Source: Maridesulfovibrio ferrireducens
GTDB taxonomy: Bacteria > Desulfobacterota > Desulfovibrionia > Desulfovibrionales > Desulfovibrionaceae
Direction of reading: 5' to 3'
Assembly: GCF_016342405.1 (NCBI RefSeq)
Contig: NZ_JAEINN010000015.1
Span: 1 to 64,000, forward strand
Length of the DNA: 64,000 nt
The notes under the pieces are model-generated. The model was given only the letters and a program-made list of their open reading frames with translations, was not told where the DNA came from and ran no database searches. A program made the position numbers and the translations under genes. Positions 27,392 through 36,119 of the stretch are shown one piece after another (within the stretch, counting starts at the first letter, position 1; each line of letters begins with the position of its first letter).

Positions 27392-27730
27392 TTAGTCTTT
27401 ATTCCATACTTTAAACTTATGAGTTGAAAAGAATTCGTTATACAGTTTTTCCGCTTTTTTCTTGAAGTTTTTATCGTGCATAATCAGCACGCTTAATGCT
27501 TCATATTTAAAATAAGCCACAACATCATCCCAGTCGATTTCGTCATTATCTGCTTTGTGTCTGAATCCCTGTAAGCCCGGTTCCACTAATTTTTGCTTCA
27601 AGGGATCATCGACACCGGCATCTTTGAAAAAAGCACATATTTCTTTTTTTACATTTTCAGGCCAATCTGTTTCTCCTAAGGGAATAAGGTCCTGAAATTT
27701 ATTTTCCTGTCCTTTTTTTAATATATACAT
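27392..27730 (-). CDS. Conserved-looking hypothetical protein
   Basis: 112 residues from the ATG at 27730 (GGAG at good spacing); the longer frame to 27784 lacks a site. It has no signal peptide. The sequence is mostly helical and Lys/Glu rich, with aromatic patches ('WPENVKKEICAFFKDAG', 'WDDVVAYFKYEAL'). No domain is recognised. It is convergent with UPF0489, with a weak AT-rich inverted repeat (about 27378-27402) between them. Confidence 0.6.
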   Translation of the reverse strand: MYILKKGQENKFQDLIPLGETDWPENVKKEICAFFKDAGVDDPLKQKLVEPGLQGFRHKADNDEIDWDDVVAYFKYEALSVLIMHDKNFKKKAEKLYNEFFSTHKFKVWNKD

Positions 27731-27843
27731 CCCGATAACTCCGATTTTGAAATAGTGATTGATACAGATTTTAGTATGATCCAAAAAAGTTAAATTTACA
27801 AGAATTTAGGTGGGGTGCTGTGGTTTGCAATTAGATGTAGATA

Positions 27844-28407
27844 TTACTTAGTTCGATTAAATCTACCAATTATCTGTCCCGTAGCAGACATAGATTTCGA
27901 GTCATCAAATTCGGTTTTTAGAAATGTGAGGGCTGATAAATCAGGACTGAAAACTAATGTCCTGATTTGAGAGTTCCCGCCGGATTTTTCATAATCTATA
28001 ATGTCTGTTATATAAAAAGTGTTTCCGGAAACGGTTACTGACCTTCGTACTTTCATCTTATCTAAATTCCATTCGTATTCCATAAATGTTTCATCGCTAG
28101 GGATTACGTAATAGTCATAATGACTTTTATTTATATTTTGCATGTCAGAATTTATGGTTAGACTGGCTGTCGTTGTTACCATTTTATTCGTGTAATGAAC
28201 GGTTACTTCTCCTGCAAACACACCACAAAAACGAGAATTATTCAAAGCTATTACTTTTTTACCGGGAGTAGTTTTTTGTGTTGTTTCGGGTAGTCGTAAA
28301 TTGAATTCAGGTCTTTTAAGGTCATTTAGAGAGGAAGATTCTTTTCCTGAAGCTGTCGAGACGGTGAGAGCTAGTATCGCCACGATCAGGAGTAATGTTT
28401 TTTTCAT
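27844..28407 (-). CDS. Exported hypothetical protein
   Basis: 187 residues. The N-terminus is a typical Sec signal peptide (KK, hydrophobic core to about residue 20, 'TASG'). The mature part is predicted to be mainly beta-strand, with 'FCGVFAGEVTVHYTNKMVTTTASLTI' and a C-terminal 'MSATGQIIGRFNRTK', and has a single Cys. No family is recognised. GGTGG precedes the ATG. It is divergent from the SUEL-lectin-like gene, the two starts being 86 bp apart, and both products are exported. Confidence 0.6.
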   Translation of the reverse strand: MKKTLLLIVAILALTVSTASGKESSSLNDLKRPEFNLRLPETTQKTTPGKKVIALNNSRFCGVFAGEVTVHYTNKMVTTTASLTINSDMQNINKSHYDYYVIPSDETFMEYEWNLDKMKVRRSVTVSGNTFYITDIIDYEKSGGNSQIRTLVFSPDLSALTFLKTEFDDSKSMSATGQIIGRFNRTK

Positions 28408-28493
28408 GATATTTTAGCCACCTATTCGTTTTGCTGGTACGTATTGTTGAATTAATATATGAAGTTAAAAAATGATTTCAAAAGGAGATTAAC

Positions 28494-28991
28494 ATGATTC
28501 GTCTTGTCAGGAAAATATTTCTTTTAGTGTTTATTTTGTCGGCTGTGATTTATGTGCCCACTCTCAGCGCGGAAATGAAAATTACTTTGAAAGACGGAAA
28601 GGTCATCGAAGTTCCTGTTTCGCGTGAAAATGTTAAATCTATCGAATATGGTGATTCTGTAGTCTCCAGTGCGGCCGGGGAGTCTGGCGATAAAGAGACT
28701 CAGATAGTTTATGGCAAGAATACTATTCGAATCGAAAGTGCTAAATATGGAAATGTCAGTTTTGAATTAGGAAACGAGTTGGGATATAAGCAATATTTTT
28801 GTGATGCTAAAGATGCATTGATCGAAAAGTGTGATGGTAAGGATCGTTGTAAAATTATTGTCGGAAGCCAGATCTGTGGTGATCCATATCCTGGGAAAGG
28901 TAAGTACTTGTATGTTGAGTACTCATGCGGTGAAAAGCTTAAAAGAGCTAAAAATACTCAGACTGAAATTATGCTTTTGAAGTGCCCGTAG
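28494..28991 (+). CDS. Exported protein with SUEL-lectin-like domain
   Basis: 165 residues. A signal peptide (about 1-26, ending LSA) is followed by 'MKITLKDGKVIEVPVSRENVKSIEY' (a short beta region) and, from about residue 78, a domain matching the SUEL/rhamnose-binding-lectin pattern. That pattern is seen as 'SAKYGN', C103, 'CDGKDRC' (C113-C119) and 'CGDPYPGKGKYLYVEYSC' (C128-C145). Six cysteines allow disulfides in the periplasm or outside the cell. SUEL domains bind galactose or rhamnose and are best known from animals, so the assignment rests on motif spacing only. It is followed by a small membrane protein gene. Confidence 0.65.
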   Translation: MIRLVRKIFLLVFILSAVIYVPTLSAEMKITLKDGKVIEVPVSRENVKSIEYGDSVVSSAAGESGDKETQIVYGKNTIRIESAKYGNVSFELGNELGYKQYFCDAKDALIEKCDGKDRCKIIVGSQICGDPYPGKGKYLYVEYSCGEKLKRAKNTQTEIMLLKCP

Positions 28992-29072
28992 ATATTATCT
29001 TTATAACCTTGATGGGTTCGCTTTTTGCATCAAAAAGCGGATAAGAAAAATAATCCCCATCGGAGGTTGTTA

Positions 29073-29246
29073 ATGCGGAAGATTTTGGCTTTGGGATTAG
29101 TTGTTGTAAGCGGTATTATGTTGTTTCAGTCGGGAATCGCGGTTTATTATTCTCTGAATTCGCAAAAGATTCAAAAACCGCAGGTTGTTGAGCTTGACAG
29201 GGTAGAAGGCATAAATTGCCCTTTCTTTTTTCCAAAGGAGCAATAG
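29073..29246 (+). CDS. Small single-pass membrane or exported protein
   Basis: 57 residues from the ATG at 29073 (GGAGG six bases upstream). The N-terminal hydrophobic segment (about residues 4-27) would anchor or export it. The remainder is short and polar and ends in 'NCPFFFPKEQ' with one Cys. No family is recognised. A perfect 9-bp hairpin (29019-29027 with 29031-29039) separates it from the lectin-like gene. Confidence 0.5.
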   Translation: MRKILALGLVVVSGIMLFQSGIAVYYSLNSQKIQKPQVVELDRVEGINCPFFFPKEQ

Positions 29247-29255
29247 TTAAATTTT

Positions 29256-30059
29256 TTATTTGTGTTGAACAGTGTGTTTAATGGTAGGAATTTTATTCTT
29301 TGTAATGAATATATTAAAATCTTCTAGAAAGTCAGTTTTGCTTCTTTTTATGAGTAGGTGCAAATTATATTCGTAAAGTGGTTTTTCTATAATACGAAAT
29401 GAATTAATGGAATGGCTGGACCGGCTCATAAGTTTCGGTAAGGTCATTTCATTGCAAATGGCGCCTTCAACTCTCCGCTTTGTGACCAGTTCAAGTATTT
29501 GCGATGTGCGATAGACAGAGTGCTTGTGTATTATGTCTTTATCAAAATATTCATCCAATGGCCCGTAGCCATTACCGTGCAGTACTGCTATTCGTTTTCC
29601 TCTTAAATCCTCAATATTATTGTCTATAATGTCCGAATTTTTTCTTACCAGCAAATGGTCTCCGATCTTCCATAAAGGGAGTGAAGGAGCAAATTTGCTG
29701 TTAATTTCTTTCGAGACAAACATCGGGTCCGTCAATGCGAAAGCGTCTGCATTTTCTGCTGCGAGAACTTTATTAATTCGTCCTCGGGGTAAACATTTGT
29801 ATTCAAGCTTGTATTGTGGATGGCTCTTTGTAAAATTTTCTAATATGTCTATGAAAAGCCCTTTAAGATTTTGGCTGGATTCGTTGCTTTTGTTGATTGA
29901 ATAGAATGGCGGAAATCTATGACCGAACAAAATAACGATTTTTTCTTTTTGAATCTCTTTGGCATAAGATCCGCCAGTAGCAGAAATAGATAATATTACA
30001 GTTATAAAAATTATTTTACATATTGCTCTTAATATTTTTCTTCGATGAAAGGATATCAT
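29256..30059 (-). CDS. Periplasmic substrate-binding protein (SBP_bac_3-like)
   Basis: 267 residues with an N-terminal signal (about 1-33, ending SYA). The mature part has the two-lobed pattern of family-3 solute-binding proteins: 'VILFGHRFPPFYSI', 'GLFIDILENF', 'ADAFALTDP' and 'DLRGKRIAVLHGNGYG', and the late 'EGAICNEMTLPKLM'. Such stand-alone proteins in Desulfovibrio often serve amino-acid uptake or sensory kinases. No ABC permease or ATPase lies next to it, so it may feed a sensor. It is convergent with the small membrane gene and divergent from the EEP hydrolase. The ribosome-binding site is weak. Confidence 0.8.
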   Translation of the reverse strand: MISFHRRKILRAICKIIFITVILSISATGGSYAKEIQKEKIVILFGHRFPPFYSINKSNESSQNLKGLFIDILENFTKSHPQYKLEYKCLPRGRINKVLAAENADAFALTDPMFVSKEINSKFAPSLPLWKIGDHLLVRKNSDIIDNNIEDLRGKRIAVLHGNGYGPLDEYFDKDIIHKHSVYRTSQILELVTKRRVEGAICNEMTLPKLMSRSSHSINSFRIIEKPLYEYNLHLLIKRSKTDFLEDFNIFITKNKIPTIKHTVQHK

Positions 30060-30103
30060 ATTATTTTAACTGCTTTTTTTAAATAATAAATTTAGGGGTT
30101 GGA

Positions 30104-31156
30104 ATGAATTCAGTCTATACTTTTTTTAAACCCTTGGCATTGATTTTATTAATTTTACTGTGCGTGGTCATTTTTTGGTTTATTTTTAAGTGGTTTAACG
30201 ATCCTGAATATAAAATCGAACAGATTCAGGAAGGTTTTGTTCTGAATTTAAATGATAGAGCTGAAAAAATGAATTTGAAAAATAATTCATTAACGGTAAT
30301 CAGCTACAATTTGGGTTTTGCTGCCGGACCGATGCAGAACACTTTAGCCGATGATCACCCCGAGTCTTTTTATTCTCGAAACCTTGATGACTTTATCAGT
30401 ATGGTCAAAGAAAAAGATGCAGAGATTCTTCTATTGCAAGAAGTTGACTTGAATTCAAAACGTTCAGGGTATGTTAACCAGTTGGACTATATAATGACCA
30501 GACTGGGATGGAGTTATGCTGCTCCTGTTGTGGACTGGGATTTTTATTTTCCACTTCGCAAGGAACATAAAATTGTTAAAGCAACAGTTGTTATTTCTAA
30601 ATTTCCTATAATTTCTAATGAGTATACTCTTACTTCCGGTAAACCCAATTTTAAGAACAAATTAATAAATATTTTTTATTATCCGTTGTTGTGGAAGTCT
30701 ACTATGCAGCAAGTGAAAGTTATGGTTGGAGAGATCTCAATATCACTTTATAATGTACATCTTTGTGTATGGAATAGAGAAGCCAGAATGGGGCAGATAA
30801 AATACTTGTCAGAATGGATAAATAAAGATCAGGATTCTGACGGGTTTATTGTCGGAGGCGATTTTAACTTTCAGGCTTATATAAGAGGAACACCCATACC
30901 GGTCGATGATATGTCTCAACCACCGATTTTTAATGTTCTCTGGAATGAATTGCCGGGAATTAGAGAACTGTTGATCGACAGTACTTTAGACACAGACATG
31001 ATTCATAAACATTTTACATTTCCAGAAAGAAAACATCGGTATGATTTTTTGTTTTATTCGAAGAACTTTAACAGTGTAGAATGCGAAATTGTGCATGATT
31101 TGCAGTCTTCGGATCATCTTCCACTTGTAGGTGTTTTTAAAATATTTCAACAGTAG
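30104..31156 (+). CDS. Membrane-anchored endonuclease/exonuclease/phosphatase-family protein
   Basis: 350 residues. A single N-terminal helix (about 8-31) anchors it in the inner membrane, followed by the EEP fold: 'VISYNLGFA', 'ILLLQEVDLNSKRSG' (the metal-binding Glu), 'ISLYNVHLCVW', 'GGDFNFQ' and the C-terminal 'SSDHLPLVGVF' with the catalytic Asp-His pair. Members hydrolyse phosphodiesters or phosphates in nucleic acids, sphingomyelin or inositol phosphates. With a membrane anchor the substrate could be a lipid phosphodiester, but this is not shown. AGGGG lies five bases before the ATG. Confidence 0.85.
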   Translation: MNSVYTFFKPLALILLILLCVVIFWFIFKWFNDPEYKIEQIQEGFVLNLNDRAEKMNLKNNSLTVISYNLGFAAGPMQNTLADDHPESFYSRNLDDFISMVKEKDAEILLLQEVDLNSKRSGYVNQLDYIMTRLGWSYAAPVVDWDFYFPLRKEHKIVKATVVISKFPIISNEYTLTSGKPNFKNKLINIFYYPLLWKSTMQQVKVMVGEISISLYNVHLCVWNREARMGQIKYLSEWINKDQDSDGFIVGGDFNFQAYIRGTPIPVDDMSQPPIFNVLWNELPGIRELLIDSTLDTDMIHKHFTFPERKHRYDFLFYSKNFNSVECEIVHDLQSSDHLPLVGVFKIFQQ

Positions 31157-31299
31157 AGACTTTTAGTCTTATTATTGCGTTAATAATTTTATTTTGATGT
31201 ATGTTTAACTTTTGAATGACGTAAAAGATGCTACACTGAGCCACTTTATTGTGTTTGTAGAGGGGGGAGACCCACTCAATCTCGAAATGTGGAGCCGAC

Positions 31300-32355
31300 A
31301 TGGATAAAATGTTCCTTTTCTGTCTGAAGGTGTGTCTCGGTTTTCTTTGTATGTGTTCCGGTGCTTTGGCTGCGGACATCGGAATCAAGAAAGTATTTAT
31401 CGTTAGCAGCTATGCTCAAGATAATATTTGCGGACTTCCTCAGTCTCAGGGCGTTCTTGAAGCTCTATCTTTGGCAGGGTATAAAGCTGATAAGAACATT
31501 AAAATCTATACGTATGCTATGGATAGCAAAAAAGTTAATAATACTCCTGATTTGATTGAGGCTCAGGCTGAAATAGTTTTATCAAAAATTAAAGATATTC
31601 ATCCCGATGTTCTAGTTGTTTTGGATGATAATGCCTTCCGGGCCGTTGCTCTTAAACTTGTGGACTCCGATATATCAATTGTTTTTTCAGGACTCAATGG
31701 GCAGCCTGAAGATTATAATAGTATAGCAAAATGGATGAATTCCCGAGAGAAACCGGGACACAACATAACAGGCGTTTACGAAAAACTTCACTTTGTTGAC
31801 GCATTTAAAGTTCAGAAGAAAATTATACCGGATTTAAGCCGAGCGCTAATTATTACAGACAATTCTCCCACAGGGACGGCTATGTTAAAGCAGGTTGAGC
31901 GTGAGCTATCTGAAGAATCAATAGATGTTGCTTTTGATATTGAGATAGCTTTGTCGTGGGAAAATTATAAAGATATTATTTTAAAAGGGTGTTCTGATCC
32001 AGTCATAGGGACCATATATCCGGCAGCAACTCTTTTAAAAGATAAAAACGGTGTTACTCATTCCACTTCAGAAATCATTCTCTGGACTATTAAAAATTGT
32101 CGAAAACCGGCGCTTCCGGTGAACTATGCCTTTGTACAGCTCGGTATGCTTGGCGGAGCTGGCGTTGATTTTATCTCAATGGGACGGCAAGCGGGACGAA
32201 TGGTTGTTATGATTTTAAGTGGAAAGAGGGCCGGAGAGCTTCCTGTCGAAGACGCAAAGAGGTATGCTCTTGTTTTTAATCTTAAAAGAGCCGAAGAGCT
32301 GGGAATAACTATTCCCAATGATGTCTTAATGGCTTCCGATGCTATCTACAGGTAA
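31300..32355 (+). CDS. ABC-type substrate-binding protein coupled to a sensor kinase
   Basis: 351 residues with a signal peptide (about 1-25, ending ALAA). The mature protein resembles the ABC_sub_bind (TrpX-like) family: 'VFIVSSYAQDNICGLPQSQGV', 'IHPDVLVVLDDNAF', 'FSGLNGQPEDY' and 'GVDFISMGRQAGRMVVMILSGKRAGELP'. It ends only 4 bp before a hybrid histidine kinase, and no permease lies nearby, so it most likely presents a ligand to that sensor rather than to a transporter. GGAG lies six bases before the ATG. Confidence 0.82.
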   Translation: MDKMFLFCLKVCLGFLCMCSGALAADIGIKKVFIVSSYAQDNICGLPQSQGVLEALSLAGYKADKNIKIYTYAMDSKKVNNTPDLIEAQAEIVLSKIKDIHPDVLVVLDDNAFRAVALKLVDSDISIVFSGLNGQPEDYNSIAKWMNSREKPGHNITGVYEKLHFVDAFKVQKKIIPDLSRALIITDNSPTGTAMLKQVERELSEESIDVAFDIEIALSWENYKDIILKGCSDPVIGTIYPAATLLKDKNGVTHSTSEIILWTIKNCRKPALPVNYAFVQLGMLGGAGVDFISMGRQAGRMVVMILSGKRAGELPVEDAKRYALVFNLKRAEELGITIPNDVLMASDAIYR

Positions 32356-32359
32356 TTAA

Positions 32360-35300
32360 TTGTTTAATTGGGTTAACAACATTAAACGTAGAAATTGTTA
32401 TAGATTGTCTACTCTTATGGCCGCATCGATTTGCGGCATTGCGCTTATTTCTGCCCTCGCGTTTGGAGGCGTTCTTTCTTATAGTTATATCACAAGCTTG
32501 CGAGCTGAATTTTATGATCGGGTACGTGCAGAAGGAGAAGGACATAGTTTAGAGGTCTATAGTTTTTTAAATAGGGCAATGTCCCGTCTTGGTGAGCTTA
32601 GCAGAGATAATTCGATTCGGGTTACAATGATGCTTGGAGTTGATTATCCGCTTTCCGAAAAGCTGGCTGAGTATGATCAGACTCCATCCGGGGTGGATTA
32701 TTTTATTTTGCGTGAAGGTGATGACAAGATTTTTTCGTCTACTTCAAAAAAATATGATGAAACTCTTGTTAGGGATGCTCTTCTTAATCCTCCGTTTCGT
32801 TGTACTTTTTGCCGATCTTCCGACGGTAAGTTTGTTACTGTTTTTTCCGTTCCAATTCAAAGTAGATCTCAAGTTGTCGGTAGTGCGGCCTGTCTTGTAG
32901 ATCTTTCTTGGTCTGGTCTCGATCCTCTGTTTGAAAGTATTACGAACGGGAAACTTATTTTGTTTGCGCAGGGCGGTGCATTTGATTTGATATCAGGTGA
33001 AGTTCTACCGCTGGTAATGGGCGAAGCTATTTCTGATAAAATCATGCATGCCCGTCTTGGAGAAAACCTTGATGGAGTGCTTTTCCGTAGTTTTCTTGTG
33101 CCGGGGCTTGCGTATTTTATTTCTGACGTGCGACTTAATAAGGCTATAACGAAAACTTTTTTACTTTCCATGCCCTTTTTTGTTGCAGTAACTTGTCTTT
33201 GTTTTTTCGTTGCTCTTTTGCTGAGTAATAAGCTTGGCAAACCTCTTCGTGTTATCAGTGATGCGGCTGAAGATATTTCAAAGGGATTGGATGTCGATAT
33301 ACAGACGAAGGGCAGTCATATTTATGAGATTAATACTCTTGAGAAGTCCTTGTCTTCTATGCTCAGTAGCTTACGCAGAACGAAAGGGTTGGAAGAGTAT
33401 CAGTTCTTTTTTGATAACGTGGGGGACCTTGTTTGTATTACTGATATAGATGGTCTCTTTTTAGAAGCAAACTGCCGTATCTCCTCACAGTTAGGATATT
33501 CCCGTGAAGAACTGCTGGGAAAAACTCTTTTTGAGCTGGTTCCGACCTCTGAACGAGCCTCTTTGCGCAGTGTTTTGAATGATATTTTGAGTGGTAGCTC
33601 CACGGATAGTTTTGAGTGTCCTATGGTTACGAAATCCGGGCTGACAGTTCACTCGGAGGTTCGTTCCCGAAAGATAGTATATCACGGAGCAGATGTTCTT
33701 CTCAGTGTCGTTCGTGATGTTACTGATAGAAAGAGGGACGAAGAGGAGTTGCAGCGATATGCCTCCGAATTATTGAGAGCTAAAAAGGTGGAGGAACGGA
33801 ATTCTGCGCATATGTCTGAAACGCTGAGGCAGTTGGAAGATGCAATGGCGCGTGCTGAGGTTGCAAGTCGGACAAAAAGTGAATTTCTTGCACAGATGAG
33901 TCATGAAATCCGTACACCTATGAACTCAATTCTAGGCATGTCTGATATGCTTAGAGATACGCCTCTTTCCGCAGAACAAAAAAGCTATGTCACTATTTTT
34001 CGTGATTCAGGTAAAGCTCTTATGGAGCTGATTGACGGTATATTGGATTTGTCCAAGATTGAATCTGGAAAATTGTCTCTTGAAAAAACCGAGTTCAATT
34101 TAGATAATTTGATAGATGAAATCTCTGGGATAATGTCTGTAACTGCTTGGAAAAAAGGACTTATTTTTGCCTGTCATGTTGCCCCTGCAACCCCTGCAAC
34201 TTTTGTTGGCGACCCTACCAGAATCAAACAAATTATAGTTAATCTTTTGAGCAATGCGATCAAGTTTACCGCTGAAGGGACAGTTTGTCTGGATATATCA
34301 AGCCGCGTTATGGATGGTGGCAAGGTTTTTCTATTTATCAATGTTACTGACTCCGGTATTGGCATTTCAGAAGATAAAGTTGAATTAATTTTTGAAAATT
34401 TTACGCAGGCTGACTCATCTACAACCCGTAAATTCGGCGGAACAGGGCTTGGATTGGCTATTACTCGAAATCTTGTAAAGCTCATGGATGGTAATATTGA
34501 GGCTTGTAACATTAAAAATGGCGGGGCTCTTTTCAAGACTGAAATTATTCTGGATAAATCTGAAAATGTTGATCTGCTGGACAGTAGAGTCAGAAGAATT
34601 ATTCAGGGCTTGAATATTTTTGTGGTTGATAAAAATCTTATTGTCCGCAGTTATATTTGCGAATGTCTATCTAATTGGGGAGGGGTTTGTTTTCACGCAG
34701 AAAACAGTTCTCTCGCTTTAGAACAGCTTGAGTTTGGCGAAAAGAATATCGATCTTGTAATTATTTCCGAAAAGCTCGGCGAAGAAGATGGGCTTAGCGA
34801 AGTTGAAGTAATTAAAGAACATTTGAAATCGTCTTCTCCTGCTGTTTGCTTATTGTCTTCTTCTCCCGGAGACAGTGGTAATCGACCTGAAATTAATAAG
34901 CTTTTCGGAGTGATGGGAAGTGCGCGGTGGCCTCTTACTCGTGGAGCTTTACAGAAGGCACTACTTAATCTTTTTGCGAAGACAGATATGGAAGAGGGAT
35001 ACTTAGCTCCGGAAAAAAGGCTTCTACCAACTCGAATTTTGTTAGCTGAAGATTCAGAGAATAATCGCATGTTGATTGAGTTTTATCTTAAAGATACACC
35101 GTTTAGAATTACGTTTGTAAGGGATGGTGTCGAAGCTGTTGCAATGTATAAAAAGCGCAATTTCGATTTGGTTTTGATGGATATTCAGATGCCTAATCTG
35201 GATGGATATGGGGCAACTAAAGAAATTCGAGCTTATGAAAGAATGAATGGCTATCCTGAAACTCCAATCGTTGCTTTAACTGCGAATGCTTATGATCAAG

Positions 35301-35398
35301 ATCGGCAGCACAGCCTTGATGTCGGTTGCAGCGGTTATCTGACAAAACCGATTAAAAAGATTACTTTAATTAAGAATATTTTAAAATTTACTGCTTAA
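32360..35398 (+). CDS. Membrane hybrid histidine kinase
   Basis: 1012 residues, TTG start with AGG seven bases upstream, 4 bp behind the binding-protein gene. Layout: membrane helix (about 19-42), periplasmic sensor region, second helix (about 269-293), HAMP-like linker, PAS domain (about 345-455), coiled coil, HisKA with phospho-acceptor H515 in 'SHEIRTPMNS', HATPase ('NLLSNAIKFT', 'GGTGLGLAI'), a degenerate receiver (about 750-880, lacking an obvious DxxMP motif) and an intact receiver with D941 in 'LMDIQMP'. The upstream binding protein probably supplies its signal. There is no separate response regulator nearby, so phosphate transfer must leave the locus. Confidence 0.92.
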   Translation: MFNWVNNIKRRNCYRLSTLMAASICGIALISALAFGGVLSYSYITSLRAEFYDRVRAEGEGHSLEVYSFLNRAMSRLGELSRDNSIRVTMMLGVDYPLSEKLAEYDQTPSGVDYFILREGDDKIFSSTSKKYDETLVRDALLNPPFRCTFCRSSDGKFVTVFSVPIQSRSQVVGSAACLVDLSWSGLDPLFESITNGKLILFAQGGAFDLISGEVLPLVMGEAISDKIMHARLGENLDGVLFRSFLVPGLAYFISDVRLNKAITKTFLLSMPFFVAVTCLCFFVALLLSNKLGKPLRVISDAAEDISKGLDVDIQTKGSHIYEINTLEKSLSSMLSSLRRTKGLEEYQFFFDNVGDLVCITDIDGLFLEANCRISSQLGYSREELLGKTLFELVPTSERASLRSVLNDILSGSSTDSFECPMVTKSGLTVHSEVRSRKIVYHGADVLLSVVRDVTDRKRDEEELQRYASELLRAKKVEERNSAHMSETLRQLEDAMARAEVASRTKSEFLAQMSHEIRTPMNSILGMSDMLRDTPLSAEQKSYVTIFRDSGKALMELIDGILDLSKIESGKLSLEKTEFNLDNLIDEISGIMSVTAWKKGLIFACHVAPATPATFVGDPTRIKQIIVNLLSNAIKFTAEGTVCLDISSRVMDGGKVFLFINVTDSGIGISEDKVELIFENFTQADSSTTRKFGGTGLGLAITRNLVKLMDGNIEACNIKNGGALFKTEIILDKSENVDLLDSRVRRIIQGLNIFVVDKNLIVRSYICECLSNWGGVCFHAENSSLALEQLEFGEKNIDLVIISEKLGEEDGLSEVEVIKEHLKSSSPAVCLLSSSPGDSGNRPEINKLFGVMGSARWPLTRGALQKALLNLFAKTDMEEGYLAPEKRLLPTRILLAEDSENNRMLIEFYLKDTPFRITFVRDGVEAVAMYKKRNFDLVLMDIQMPNLDGYGATKEIRAYERMNGYPETPIVALTANAYDQDRQHSLDVGCSGYLTKPIKKITLIKNILKFTA

Positions 35399-35418
35399 AT
35401 ATTTTTATAAGATATACG

Positions 35419-35456
35419 AATAAACCCCGCTTTTTTGCAAAAGAGCGGGGTTTTAG
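35419..35456. terminator. Bidirectional terminator
   Basis: A GC-rich stem (35422-35431 with 35444-35453), extended inward by a TTTT/AAAG stem, is flanked by A and T runs. It lies between the hybrid kinase and the convergent NifU-like gene. Confidence 0.85.
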
Positions 35457-35492
35457 CTCTAATTAAGTTAAGTCTTTTAAAGCGTTTAAACG

Positions 35493-35924
35493 TTACACCT
35501 TTTTTTTAAGCCATGATCCAAGAGCTTCTTGCAGAGCGGATGAAGCCAGATGAGCACAATGCTTTTTGTCTTCGGGAATTTTGCCGAGAAGTTGAACAAT
35601 ATCTTCTCCGTCAATTTCAGACGCTTCATCAATTGTTTTTCCACAGGATAATTCGCAAGCTGCATCCGCACTCACGATGCTGGCACCGCATCCATCTGTA
35701 TAAAAAGATGCTTTGCATATTTTATTGTCATCAAATTTAAGAAATATTTTTATGCAGTCCCCGCAAGTTCCTTTCATATCTCCAACTGAATCCGGGTTTT
35801 CCATGATTGCGGCAAATGAAGGATTTTTCCATCTGGAGGTTGTTTCTTTTCCGAACATATCTACAGCCGCGTCATCACAGCTTTGCTGAATTGTTGATAG
35901 TAAGTTATTAAACGGATCAGTCAC
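35493..35924 (-). CDS. Fe-S cluster scaffold, NifU-N/IscU-like
   Basis: 143 residues. The three cluster-binding positions of the IscU/NifU N-terminal family are present: C54 in 'GTCGDC', C79 in 'TDGCGASIVS' and C123 in 'HCAHLASSAL'. The canonical Asp next to the first Cys is also present (GDC). C57, C90 and C94 are additional. It would assemble Fe-S clusters in the cytoplasm for transfer to apo-proteins, as expected in a strict anaerobe rich in Fe-S enzymes. It stands alone; no cysteine desulfurase is adjacent. It is divergent from a LysR gene, the shared intergenic region being about 195 bp. Confidence 0.88.
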   Translation of the reverse strand: MTDPFNNLLSTIQQSCDDAAVDMFGKETTSRWKNPSFAAIMENPDSVGDMKGTCGDCIKIFLKFDDNKICKASFYTDGCGASIVSADAACELSCGKTIDEASEIDGEDIVQLLGKIPEDKKHCAHLASSALQEALGSWLKKKV

Positions 35925-36119
35925 TTTGTTCTCCTTGTTTTATTACTAGTTAGCAAAAAAAATCAGTTACATCTATTATTGCGGTTCGGATAAAAATTAA
36001 TAGCTTTCGCGAATAAGTTCTATTTGGTAATATTAACTAGAAATTGTTTCGCAGTATGAGAATGGCTCGTTAATGAGTCAGGGGTAAAGAAGTATGATTT
36101 TCATCGAGTGTGTATACAA

